Positions 1 to 7,306 of a stretch of DNA of 32,166 nucleotides are shown here, one piece after another (positions within the stretch are counted from its first letter, which is position 1; each line of letters opens with the position of its first letter). Both the position numbers and the translations under genes were made by a program. Source of the DNA: UBA5972 sp964480735 (lineage in GTDB: Bacteria > Pseudomonadota > Alphaproteobacteria > Rhodobacterales > Rhodobacteraceae); the NCBI GenBank assembly GCA_964480735.1, contig CAYZQS010000022.1:1-32166 (forward strand), written 5' to 3'. The notes under the pieces were generated by a model. That model saw only the letters and a program-made list of their open reading frames with translations, made no database searches and had not been told where the DNA came from.

Positions 1-323
1 GTGTTTGACAGCAGTTGCATAACCGCGATGCCCGCAATGATCAGGGCGATGCCGGTGAGCGCCCAGATATCCATCGCCTGTTTGAAAACGAAGTATCCGA
101 TGGCGGCAATGAAGATGATGCCAAGGCCGGACCAAAGCGCGTAAACCACGCCAACCGGCATGTATTTCAGCGTCAGGGTCAGGAAATACATCGCAACGCC
201 AAATCCTGCGACCACAAAAAGCGACGGCCAGAGTTTGGTAAATTGCTGACTTGCCTGCAGGTTTGCGGTGCCAAATGTTTCTGCGGCCACCGCAATCAGT
301 AAGAACAGGTAATGTTTTGGCAT
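1..323 (-). CDS. Small multidrug resistance (SMR/EmrE-type) transporter, 3' end cut by window
   Basis: Inner-membrane proton-coupled efflux protein of the small multidrug resistance family, which usually exports cationic compounds as a dimer. I translated the minus strand from the ATG at 323. It gives about 107 residues with four hydrophobic segments, begins MPKHYLFLLIAVAAETFGTA, and carries the family's membrane-embedded glutamate at Glu15. Near residue 60 is a VVYALWSGLGI stretch like the EmrE motif. Family members are about 105-110 residues, so only the last few residues and the stop lie outside the window. It starts 15 bases after the icd stop on the same strand and may be co-transcribed with icd. 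The substrate cannot be told; a guanidinium or spermidine exporter of the same fold is equally possible. Confidence 0.85.
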   Translation of the reverse strand, partial: MPKHYLFLLIAVAAETFGTANLQASQQFTKLWPSLFVVAGFGVAMYFLTLTLKYMPVGVVYALWSGLGIIFIAAIGYFVFKQAMDIWALTGIALIIAGIAVMQLLSN

Positions 324-338
324 TTTAAGTCCCCTTTT

Positions 339-1553
339 TTATCCCGCCAGTGCCGCGTTCAGGTTTTCGTCAATTTTTTCAAGGAAGCCTTCGGTGGTCA
401 ACCAGGATTGATCGGGGCCCACCAACAAGGCCAGATCTTTTGTCATATGGCCGCTTTCCACGGTGTCTACGATCACGGTTTCCAGTGTTTGTGCAAAATT
501 CAGCAAGGCCGGGTTGTCGTCCAGTTTGGCGCGGTGTTTCAAACCACCGGTCCAGGCGTAGATCGAGGCGATGGAATTGGTGGATGTGGCCTCGCCCTTT
601 TGGTGCTGGCGAAAGTGCCGGGTGACCGTGCCGTGGGCGGCTTCGGCCTCTATAATCTTACCATCCGGCGTCATCAGTTGGCTGGTCATCAGACCAAGCG
701 AGCCAAAGCCCTGCGCCACGGTATCAGACTGTACGTCACCATCGTAGTTCTTGCAGGCCCAGACAAATTCACCCGACCATTTCATCGCAGCAGCGACCAT
801 ATCGTCGATCAGCCGGTGCTCGTAAGTGATGCCAGCGGCCTTGAATTGATCCGCGAACTCCTCGTCAAACACCTGCTGAAAAATGTCTTTGAAACGCCCG
901 TCATAGACTTTCAGGATGGTGTTTTTGGTGGACAGGTACACCGGCCAGCCAAGATTTAGGCCGTAATTCAGCGAAGCGCGGGCGAAATCTGTGATCGAGG
1001 CGTCAAGATTGTACATGCCCATCGCCACGCCTGCGGCAGGGGCGTCAAAAACCTCGCGCTCGATCAGGTCGCCGTTGTCGCCCACGAATTTCATGCTTAG
1101 CTTGCCCTTACCGGGAAAGTGAAAATCTGTGGCCTTGTATTGGTCACCGTAAGCGTGCCTGCCGATCACAATCGGCTTGGTCCAGCCGGGCACAAGACGG
1201 GGGACGTTTTTGCAGATGATCGGGGCGCGGAAAATCGTACCGCCAAGGATATTGCGGATGGTGCCGTTGGGGCTGCGCCACATCTGTTTAAGGCCAAATT
1301 CCTCTACCCGCGCCTCGTCAGGCGTGATGGTCGCGCATTTGACGCCAACCCCGTGTTTCTTGATCGCCTCTGCCGCATCCACGGTGATCTGGTCGTCGGT
1401 TTCGTCGCGCACCTCCATGCCAAGATCATAGTATTTCAGGTCGATATCCAGATAGGGCAGGATCAGCTTGTCCTTGATGAATTGCCAGATAATGCGGGTC
1501 ATTTCATCGCCGTCGATTTCGACAACCGGATTGGTGACTTTGATTTTGGTCAT
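339..1553 (-). CDS. icd: NADP-dependent isocitrate dehydrogenase
   Basis: Cytosolic TCA-cycle enzyme that oxidatively decarboxylates isocitrate to 2-oxoglutarate with NADP, supplying NADPH and the carbon skeleton for ammonium assimilation. The ATG at 1553 gives 404 residues, beginning MTKIKVTNPVVEIDGDEMTR, the usual N-terminus and length of the homodimeric eukaryote-like NADP-IDH class found in alphaproteobacteria. An upstream in-frame start at 1592 would add 13 residues of unlikely sequence. Visible family signatures are MWRSPNGTIRNILGGT near residue 95 and EAAHGTVTRHFR near residue 305. A GAGG about ten bases upstream may serve as ribosome binding site. A double GTATAC motif lies 73-88 bases upstream and may be an operator. 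The SMR gene follows closely. Confidence 0.96.
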   Translation of the reverse strand: MTKIKVTNPVVEIDGDEMTRIIWQFIKDKLILPYLDIDLKYYDLGMEVRDETDDQITVDAAEAIKKHGVGVKCATITPDEARVEEFGLKQMWRSPNGTIRNILGGTIFRAPIICKNVPRLVPGWTKPIVIGRHAYGDQYKATDFHFPGKGKLSMKFVGDNGDLIEREVFDAPAAGVAMGMYNLDASITDFARASLNYGLNLGWPVYLSTKNTILKVYDGRFKDIFQQVFDEEFADQFKAAGITYEHRLIDDMVAAAMKWSGEFVWACKNYDGDVQSDTVAQGFGSLGLMTSQLMTPDGKIIEAEAAHGTVTRHFRQHQKGEATSTNSIASIYAWTGGLKHRAKLDDNPALLNFAQTLETVIVDTVESGHMTKDLALLVGPDQSWLTTEGFLEKIDENLNAALAG

Positions 1554-1625
1554 TTTTGCGCGGGCCTCAAATGGAAACGGGATTCTGACCACTGGATAGC
1601 GGAATAATTCCGGATTGGAAAGACG

Positions 1626-1641
1626 GTATACAACTGTATAC
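1626..1641. promoter_or_regulatory. Double GTATAC inverted repeat upstream of icd (candidate operator)
   Basis: The sequence GTATACAACTGTATAC is a 7-bp inverted repeat with a 2-bp spacer. Read another way, it is two palindromic GTATAC hexamers spaced 10 bp apart, about one helical turn. It lies between the VIT-family stop (1659) and the icd start (1553), where the icd promoter should be. TGTATACA-like palindromes are typical of GntR-family repressor sites; assignment to such a regulator is inference. Confidence 0.4.
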
Positions 1642-1658
1642 AGTTTGATGTGCAGAGA

Positions 1659-2390
1659 CTAAAGCGCGAAGGCCAGTCCAACCGCGAAAGCCACAACCGC
1701 GCAGATGCTGCCGACGAAAACGGTTTCAATCACGCAGCGCCAGACGTTTACGGTGGTGGCGTACCAGCGCAAAAGACCAAGAGTGACCAGCGCAAAAAAC
1801 GTTGCAATAACAGAATAGTTGAACGTCGCCGGGACTGCCTCGAACATGAAATAAGGCAGCAGGGGCACCACACCGAAAATGATGAAGGCGATGAAGGTGA
1901 AAAAGCCTTTGACGGCCGGGTTGTCGCCGGTTGCGTCGGCCATGCCAAGTTCATAGTTCATCATGAAATCGGCCATCATTTCCGGATTGCGCTGCAAAAC
2001 ATCGGCCATGATGATCGCATCGTCACGTTGGACGTTGTGTTGTTTCAGAATGTCCAGCACCTCTTGGCGTTCGTATTCCGCATTATGCTTGATCTCGTGC
2101 AGCTCTTTTTCCCGGTGCGACACATAAAGATCGCGTTCAGCGCGAGAGGACAGAAACTCGCCCAGCCCCATTGATGTGGCATCAGCCAACAGGTTGGCCA
2201 CGCCAAACAACAAAACCGCGATGCTGCCGATTTGCAAAGCGCCTTCGGTCCCGGCACCGGCAAACCCGGCGACGATGGCAAATGTGGTGACGATCCCGTC
2301 GTTACCGCCAAATACGATCTGCTTTAAAAATTCCTGCAGCGCGCCGATTTCATGCTCGTCTTTGCGGTGCTGGGCGAGGTCTATGGCCAT
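1659..2390 (-). CDS. VIT1/CCC1-family Fe2+/Mn2+ transporter
   Basis: Membrane transporter of the vacuolar iron transporter family. Bacterial members move Fe2+ or Mn2+ out of the cytoplasm, probably by proton antiport. The 243-residue protein has the family's first-helix signature FGGNDGIVTTFAIVAGFAGA (about residues 27-46), a second helix with GVANLLADATSMGLGEFLSS, and a hydrophilic helical metal-binding segment rich in Glu, His and Met (about 85-150) with E-E-M-type repeats. Three further hydrophobic helices follow to the C-terminus. Length and topology are typical. It lies 84 bases downstream of katG on the same strand, separated by a strong hairpin terminator. Pairing with a catalase-peroxidase fits defence against iron-driven peroxide damage. 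Which metal it carries is not visible. Confidence 0.88.
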   Translation of the reverse strand: MAIDLAQHRKDEHEIGALQEFLKQIVFGGNDGIVTTFAIVAGFAGAGTEGALQIGSIAVLLFGVANLLADATSMGLGEFLSSRAERDLYVSHREKELHEIKHNAEYERQEVLDILKQHNVQRDDAIIMADVLQRNPEMMADFMMNYELGMADATGDNPAVKGFFTFIAFIIFGVVPLLPYFMFEAVPATFNYSVIATFFALVTLGLLRWYATTVNVWRCVIETVFVGSICAVVAFAVGLAFAL

Positions 2391-2407
2391 GATGTTCCAA
2401 CTGAAAA

Positions 2408-2433
2408 GGGTGTCTGATGGTTACCAGACACCC
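2408..2433 (-). terminator. Intrinsic terminator after katG
   Basis: Perfect 9-bp inverted repeat: GGGTGTCTG at 2408-2416 and CAGACACCC at 2425-2433, with an 8-base loop. Read on the minus strand it is followed by TTTT. It sits 42 bases past the katG stop and 18 bases before the VIT-family start, so it probably ends or attenuates katG transcription before the transporter gene. Confidence 0.75.
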
Positions 2434-2474
2434 CACTTGATTTCAAACGACGCTTTGTCGCTGGTTGGCTTTAG

Positions 2475-4649
2475 TCAGGCGATGTCAAACCGGTCAAGGT
2501 TCATCACTTTGGTCCAGGCCTGCACAAACTGTGCAACAAATGCCGCCTGTGCATCGTCGCTGGCATAAACTTCCGCCAATGCACGAAGCTGGGAGTTTGA
2601 GCCAAACACCAGATCAACCCGGCTTGCCGTCCATTTCACCTGACCAGTGGCGCGGTCGCGGCCTTCAAACCGATCATCGGCAATCGGCGTCCAGACGTTG
2701 CCCATATCCAGCAGGTTCACAAAATAGTCGTTGCTCAGGGTGCCCGGATTGCCTGTCAAAACGCCGTCCGGCGACTGCCCGACGTTGGCGTCCATGCTGC
2801 GCAATCCTCCAACCAGTACCGTCATTTCCGGCGCAGTCAGAGTAAGCAACTGCGCCCGGTCAATCAGCAGTTCCTCGGCAGAAATGCTGTATTTGGTTTT
2901 CCGGTAGTTGCGAAACCCGTCTGATGCGGGCTCTAGCATCCCAACACTGTCAACGTCGGTGTTTTCCTGCGTGGCGTCTGTGCGCCCCGGCGTGAACGGA
3001 ACCTCAATGTCATGCCCGCCGGCCTTGGCCGCTGCCTCAACCCCCGCACAGCCGCCAAGCACGATGATATCGGCCAGCGAGACCTTTTTGCCGCCAGACT
3101 GTGCGGCGTTAAACGCGCTTTGCACGCCTTCCAGCGCTTTCAGCGATGTCGCCAGTTGGGCGGGCTGGTTAACCTCCCAGTCTTTTTGCGGTGCCAGACG
3201 AATGCGGGCGCCGTTGGCCCCTCCGCGATTGTCAGAACCCCGAAAGGTGGCCGCGGACGCCCAGGCGGTTGACACCAGCACTGACACTGACAGCCCGCAA
3301 TCCAGCAGTTTGGCTTTCAGATCAGAAATATCCCCAGCATCGATCAGATCGTGATCAACAGCGGGCACGTTGTCCTGCCAGATCAGCTCTTCCGTCGGGG
3401 CTTCCGCTCCCAGATACAGCGAGCGTGGACCCATATCACGGTGGGTCAGCTTGAACCAGGCGCGGGCAAACGCATCGGCAAATTCATCCGGGTTTTCGTG
3501 GAAACGTTTGGCGATCGGGCCATAGATTGGATCCATCCGCATGGCCATATCCGCTGTGGTCATCATGGTTTTGACCTTCTTTGCACCATCATGGGCGGCC
3601 GGCGCCATATCATCCTCGGATACGCCAACAGGGGACCAGATGTTGGCGCCGGCCGGGCTTTTGTCCAATTCCCATTCATAGCCAAACAGCAGGTCAAAAT
3701 AACCATTGTCCCATTTGGTAGGATTGGACGTCCAGGCGCCCTCAATACCGCTGCCGATTTGGTCATCACCCTTGCCAGAGCCAAAGCTGGAGGCCCAGCC
3801 AAAACCCATACTTTCAATCGGTGCCGCTTCAGGTTCCGGCCCCACAAGGGCCGCATCACCGGCACCGTGGGCCTTGCCAAATGTGTGGCCGCCAGCGGTC
3901 AGGGCCACGGTTTCTTCATCATTCATCGCCATCCGGGCGAATGTTTCACGAATATCGCGACCCGACGCCAGCGGATCCGGCTCGCCGTTCGGCCCCTCCG
4001 GGTTCACATAGATCAGGCCCATCTGAACGGCGGCCAGCGGGTTTTCAAGGTCGCGTTCGTCCTGGTGACGGCCATCCGCAAGCCACTCGTCTTCGGCCCC
4101 CCAATAGATGTCTTCTTCGGGCTCCCAAACGTCGGCCCGGCCACCGGCAAAGCCAAATGTCTTGCCACCCATGGATTCAATGGCGCAGTTGCCCGCCAGG
4201 ATCATCAGGTCGGCCCAGGAAATGGATTTGCCGTATTTCTGTTTCAGCGGCCACAACAGGCGGCGTGCCTTGTCCAGATTTACGTTGTCAGGCCAGCTGT
4301 TGAGCGGGGCGAACCGCTGGTTGCCGGTGCCACCACCACCGCGACCATCCGCGGTGCGGTATGTGCCCGCGCTGTGCCACGCCATGCGGATAAAGAACGG
4401 GCCATAGTGGCCGTAATCGGCGGGCCACCAGTCCTGACTGTCTGTCATCAGGGCAAACAGGTCTTTTTTCAAAGCCGCAAGATCAAGTTTTTTGAACTCC
4501 GCCGCGTAATCAAATCCACGCTCCATCGGATCGGATTTGGATGAATGCTGGCTGAGAATGCGCAGATTAAGCTGGTTTGGCCACCAGTCGCGGTTTGAGC
4601 GAACGCCAGCGTTCGTGTGCATCACCGGGCATTTTGCATCGCCGTCCAT
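2475..4649 (-). CDS. katG: Catalase-peroxidase KatG
   Basis: Bifunctional haem enzyme that removes hydrogen peroxide as a catalase and as a peroxidase. The ATG at 4649 is preferred over the one six bases upstream because AGGAG then lies seven bases before it; this gives 724 residues. The distal triad is Arg88, Trp91, His92 in FFIRMAWHSAGTYR. Tyr214 (IYVNPEG) and Met240 (ARMAMND) complete the Trp-Tyr-Met adduct that gives KatG its catalase activity, and the proximal haem ligand is His255 (GGHTFGK). Spacing matches mycobacterial KatG with a constant offset of 15-16 residues. The C-terminal half is the usual degenerate second peroxidase domain. It is transcribed divergently from lipA. I see no clear OxyR site in the roughly 170-base divergent region. 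Intact and full length. Confidence 0.97.
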   Translation of the reverse strand: MDGDAKCPVMHTNAGVRSNRDWWPNQLNLRILSQHSSKSDPMERGFDYAAEFKKLDLAALKKDLFALMTDSQDWWPADYGHYGPFFIRMAWHSAGTYRTADGRGGGGTGNQRFAPLNSWPDNVNLDKARRLLWPLKQKYGKSISWADLMILAGNCAIESMGGKTFGFAGGRADVWEPEEDIYWGAEDEWLADGRHQDERDLENPLAAVQMGLIYVNPEGPNGEPDPLASGRDIRETFARMAMNDEETVALTAGGHTFGKAHGAGDAALVGPEPEAAPIESMGFGWASSFGSGKGDDQIGSGIEGAWTSNPTKWDNGYFDLLFGYEWELDKSPAGANIWSPVGVSEDDMAPAAHDGAKKVKTMMTTADMAMRMDPIYGPIAKRFHENPDEFADAFARAWFKLTHRDMGPRSLYLGAEAPTEELIWQDNVPAVDHDLIDAGDISDLKAKLLDCGLSVSVLVSTAWASAATFRGSDNRGGANGARIRLAPQKDWEVNQPAQLATSLKALEGVQSAFNAAQSGGKKVSLADIIVLGGCAGVEAAAKAGGHDIEVPFTPGRTDATQENTDVDSVGMLEPASDGFRNYRKTKYSISAEELLIDRAQLLTLTAPEMTVLVGGLRSMDANVGQSPDGVLTGNPGTLSNDYFVNLLDMGNVWTPIADDRFEGRDRATGQVKWTASRVDLVFGSNSQLRALAEVYASDDAQAAFVAQFVQAWTKVMNLDRFDIA

Positions 4650-4816
4650 AATCATTCTCCTGTTGGGTTGTTTTCGGTCAGTTTCCGCCGCATTTATAAC
4701 GATTCTAAGAGTCCCCTCAATGGTTGATCTGTCGCACAGCTTCTAATTCTGGAAATTCCTGAAATCGGTTTTCTTCCCGTTTGGGAGTGATTATATCAAA
4801 GCAAAGCGAGGAGCGA

Positions 4817-5767
4817 ATGCGCGATCTAAAAATCCCCGGCCAGCGCCATCCCGAAAAAGCCCACAGGGCAGACAATCCGCAACCCAAGAAACCGGATTGG
4901 ATTCGCGTCAAAGCGCCCAACTCAGAGGGTTTTAAGCGCACGCGCAAGATTTTGCAGGACAACGCGCTGGTCACCGTCTGTCAGGAGGCCGGATGTCCCA
5001 ATGTGGGCGAATGCTGGAGCCAGGGCCACGCGACCATGATGATCATGGGCGACATCTGTACGCGGGGCTGTGCGTTTTGCAACATTGCAACCGGCAAACC
5101 CGGGGCACTGGATGTGTTTGAACCGGGCCGGGTGGCCGATGCGGTGGCCAAGCTGGGGCTGAACCATGTGGTGATCACATCTGTTGACCGGGATGATCTG
5201 ACAGATGGCGGAGCGGATCATTTTGCCCAGACCATCCGCGCCGTGCGGCACCGTGCACCGAAGACGACGATTGAAATTCTGACACCGGATTTTTTGAAAT
5301 GCCCGCCGTCCGCCCTGGAAATGGTGGTGGCAGCAGGGCCGGATGTGTTCAACCACAATCTGGAAACCGTGCCGGGCCTTTATCCGGGCGTGCGCCCGGG
5401 CGCGCGGTATTTTCACAGCCTGCGATTGTTACAGCGGGTGAAAGAACTTGACCCCGCGATGTTCACCAAATCCGGCATCATGGTGGGGCTGGGCGAAGAC
5501 CGCCAATCGGTGCATCAGGTGATGGACGATCTGCGGGCGGCGGATGTGGATTTCATGACCATCGGTCAATATCTGCAACCAACGCCCAAGCATCACGCCA
5601 TTGAAAAGTTTGTGACGCCCGATGAATTTGCGGCTTTTCAACGTACCGCATTCAGCAAGGGGTTTTTGATGGTGTCTGCCACGCCATTGACCCGCTCCAG
5701 CTATCATGCGGGTGATGGTTTTGCGCGGCTTCGGGCGGCGCGGCAAAAAGCGATTGCTGGACGGTAG
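4817..5767 (+). CDS. lipA: Lipoyl synthase (radical SAM)
   Basis: Inserts two sulfur atoms into the octanoyl chain on lipoyl-dependent proteins (E2 subunits, GcvH) using S-adenosylmethionine and two 4Fe-4S clusters. The start at 4817 gives 316 residues beginning MRDLKIPGQRHPEKAHR, the usual alphaproteobacterial N-terminus, with GAGG/AGGAG directly upstream; an in-frame start at 4781 is less likely. The auxiliary cluster cysteines are Cys55, Cys60 and Cys66 (CQEAGCPNVGEC). The radical-SAM motif CTRGCAFC holds Cys81, Cys85 and Cys88. The C-terminal RSSYHAGD supplies the serine ligand typical of LipA. In related genomes lipA is often next to the COQ10/RatA gene; here hpt and two cytochrome genes lie between them on the other strand. 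Confidence 0.97.
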   Translation: MRDLKIPGQRHPEKAHRADNPQPKKPDWIRVKAPNSEGFKRTRKILQDNALVTVCQEAGCPNVGECWSQGHATMMIMGDICTRGCAFCNIATGKPGALDVFEPGRVADAVAKLGLNHVVITSVDRDDLTDGGADHFAQTIRAVRHRAPKTTIEILTPDFLKCPPSALEMVVAAGPDVFNHNLETVPGLYPGVRPGARYFHSLRLLQRVKELDPAMFTKSGIMVGLGEDRQSVHQVMDDLRAADVDFMTIGQYLQPTPKHHAIEKFVTPDEFAAFQRTAFSKGFLMVSATPLTRSSYHAGDGFARLRAARQKAIAGR

Positions 5768-5832
5768 CGGGCCGTAAAGATCCCGATCCCTATTTTTTTA
5801 CGCCGAAGAAAGGGCGATTTGCGGACCGCAAA

Positions 5833-5864
5833 GTTAAACCATTAAACCGGTTTAATGGTTTAAC
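5833..5864. repeat. Perfect 32-bp palindrome between lipA and the cytochrome gene
   Basis: GTTAAACCATTAAACC (5833-5848) is followed directly by its exact reverse complement (5849-5864). Each arm contains two TTAAACC heptamers spaced 8 bp apart. A near copy, ACCATTAACC, occurs at 5941-5950. The element lies in the 237-base convergent intergenic region between lipA and the diheme cytochrome gene. There is no T-run beside it and no loop, so it is not a classical terminator. It could be a binding site for a dimeric or tetrameric regulator, a cruciform, or a hairpin ending both converging transcripts. The rest of 5768-6004 shows no gene. Confidence 0.85.
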
Positions 5865-6004
5865 GAGACCTGCGTGAAAAGCGTTGTTTATCAATGGGTA
5901 AAGCGGAAATATGGCAAGATTATTTGGTTAGACTATGACCACCATTAACCTATTTCCAAAGGATTATTAGCGCAATTTGGCATCGGTCATATTAGTGGCT
6001 GCCG

Positions 6005-6913
6005 CTACTTTTTCTTTGCCACCTCCGGCAGCACTTTCAAATAGGCCCCAACCGCCAGCCTGTCAGCGTCACTCCAGTGTGCGCTGTTGTCAATCACATC
6101 CGCCATCAGGCTGCCGGCCGTGTCAAATTCCGGTGTAAACCCGCTTTTCAGATATTCGGCGATGTCGCTCTGGCTCCAGGCCAGGCCATCTTTGTGCGGC
6201 GTCAAGTTGGGCACTTTGCCCTTGCCTTCGGGATTGGGCGCGCCGCCCATCCAGCGGGATTTGATCACGCCGCCCAGAATATTGCGCGGCGTGTGGCACT
6301 CTGAACAATGGCCCAGACCCTCGGCCAGACGTTGGCCGCGCAGTTGCTCGTCAGTCATATCGCCCGCGTCAACAACCGGCTTGCCGGACAGAAACAGCAA
6401 CTTCCAGCCGCCAAGCGAGCGGCGGATATTAAACGGAAACGGCACATCGTGGGGCTGGTTCGGGTTATCTACGGCAGGCAGGGTGTCCATGAACGCTTTC
6501 AAATCAACCATGTCTGCCACCGGCACCCGGGCGTAAGACGTGTATGGAAACGCCGGAAAATAATGTCGTCCCGTAGGTGACGTGCCAAATTTCATGGCGT
6601 TCACCAGATTTGCGGTTGTCCAGCTGCCAATGCCGTTAACCGGATCCGGTGAAATATTTGGCGCAAAGAACGTGCCAAAAGGCGAGGGAAATTTTCGCCC
6701 GCCCGTCAGTTTTAGCTTTTCGTCACCCTCAGCGTTCGGCGCGGAATGACATGACGCACAGCCACCCTGATAAAACACCGCTTCGCCGCGTGTAACATCG
6801 CCTGTCAATCCGGCAATTTCTTCGGGATCAATGGTCCTGGGTATGGTCAACACATAAAATGCGGCAAGACCAATCAGCCCCAGCACCGCAAGGGTCAGAA
6901 AAATTCTGCGCAT
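6005..6913 (-). CDS. Diheme c-type cytochrome
   Basis: Exported or membrane-anchored cytochrome c with two haem c groups, probably an electron carrier or the cytochrome subunit of a periplasmic dehydrogenase. The 302-residue protein opens with a hydrophobic signal/anchor (residues 3-24). The first haem site is Cys52-Ala-Ser-Cys55-His56 and the second Cys203-Ser-Glu-Cys206-His207. The second haem has a plausible Met270 ligand (LMADVIDNS). In the first domain the spot that usually reads PAMPY is PAFPY, with Phe122 in place of the expected Met. The family resembles cytochrome subunits of gluconate and alcohol dehydrogenases, but no dehydrogenase gene is in the window. It follows the cytochrome c'-like gene after 53 bases on the same strand, so both are probably one unit downstream of hpt. 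Confidence 0.85.
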   Translation of the reverse strand: MRRIFLTLAVLGLIGLAAFYVLTIPRTIDPEEIAGLTGDVTRGEAVFYQGGCASCHSAPNAEGDEKLKLTGGRKFPSPFGTFFAPNISPDPVNGIGSWTTANLVNAMKFGTSPTGRHYFPAFPYTSYARVPVADMVDLKAFMDTLPAVDNPNQPHDVPFPFNIRRSLGGWKLLFLSGKPVVDAGDMTDEQLRGQRLAEGLGHCSECHTPRNILGGVIKSRWMGGAPNPEGKGKVPNLTPHKDGLAWSQSDIAEYLKSGFTPEFDTAGSLMADVIDNSAHWSDADRLAVGAYLKVLPEVAKKK

Positions 6914-6966
6914 AACCCACCGTCAGTTCAGCCTGGGCTGACCCGTCTCCGGATCAGCCCGAGATA

Positions 6967-7306
6967 TTATTCTTTTGGTGCGCGGTATGCCTTGTGACAG
7001 GCAGAGCACGCCTGGCCCAATGGCCCGATAGCGCCGCGCAGGCTGTCAAGTCCACCACCGGCAGCTTCGGCCATCGCCACCGCNNNNNNNNNNNNNNNNN
7101 NNNNNNNNNNNNNNNNNNNNNNNNNNNNNNNNNNNNNNNNNNNNNNNNNNNNNNNNNNNNNNNNNNNNNNNNNNNNNNNNNNNATAGCGCTCGACCAAAA
7201 ACAGCACCAGACACACAGCGATAATTCCAAACACCAGTATCACCCGCCGCATGGGTGGCGGTTTGTGCGACCACCGCGCCATGCGAAGCAACCATCTGGG
7301 GTTCAC
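6967..7306 (-). CDS. Cytochrome c'-like protein, interrupted by a sequence gap
   Basis: Two pieces of one gene flank a run of 100 N (7084-7183). The C-terminal piece ends GQACSACHKAYRAPKE, placing a CxxCH haem site about a dozen residues from the end, as in four-helix-bundle cytochromes c' and c-556. The N-terminal piece has one hydrophobic segment (VILVFGIIAVCLVLFLV) acting as signal or membrane anchor. The two pieces are in different frames relative to the N run, and only about 80 residues are visible against roughly 130-150 in the family. The real gap is therefore not 100 bases. The chosen start is the GTG at 7306: it overlaps the hpt stop as GTGA and has GAGG seven bases upstream. An ATG at 7252 is the alternative. 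Cytochromes c' often bind NO or protect against it; the role here is inferred only. Confidence 0.7.
7084..7183. other. Run of 100 N inside the cytochrome c'-like gene
   Basis: Unresolved bases. The reading frames on the two sides do not match across exactly 100 bases, and the middle of the expected protein is missing. The run is probably a fixed-length placeholder. Confidence 0.9.

Noticed and set aside
312..959. Long plus-strand open frames opposite icd (and the 397-codon one opposite katG at 3351-4544).
   Set aside because: They mirror strongly conserved genes on the other strand, which explains their length through codon bias.
5833..5864. CtrA binding site in the lipA/cytochrome palindrome.
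   Set aside because: The TTAA units are spaced 8, 10 and 8 bases start to start, not the TTAA-N7-TTAA spacing of 11.
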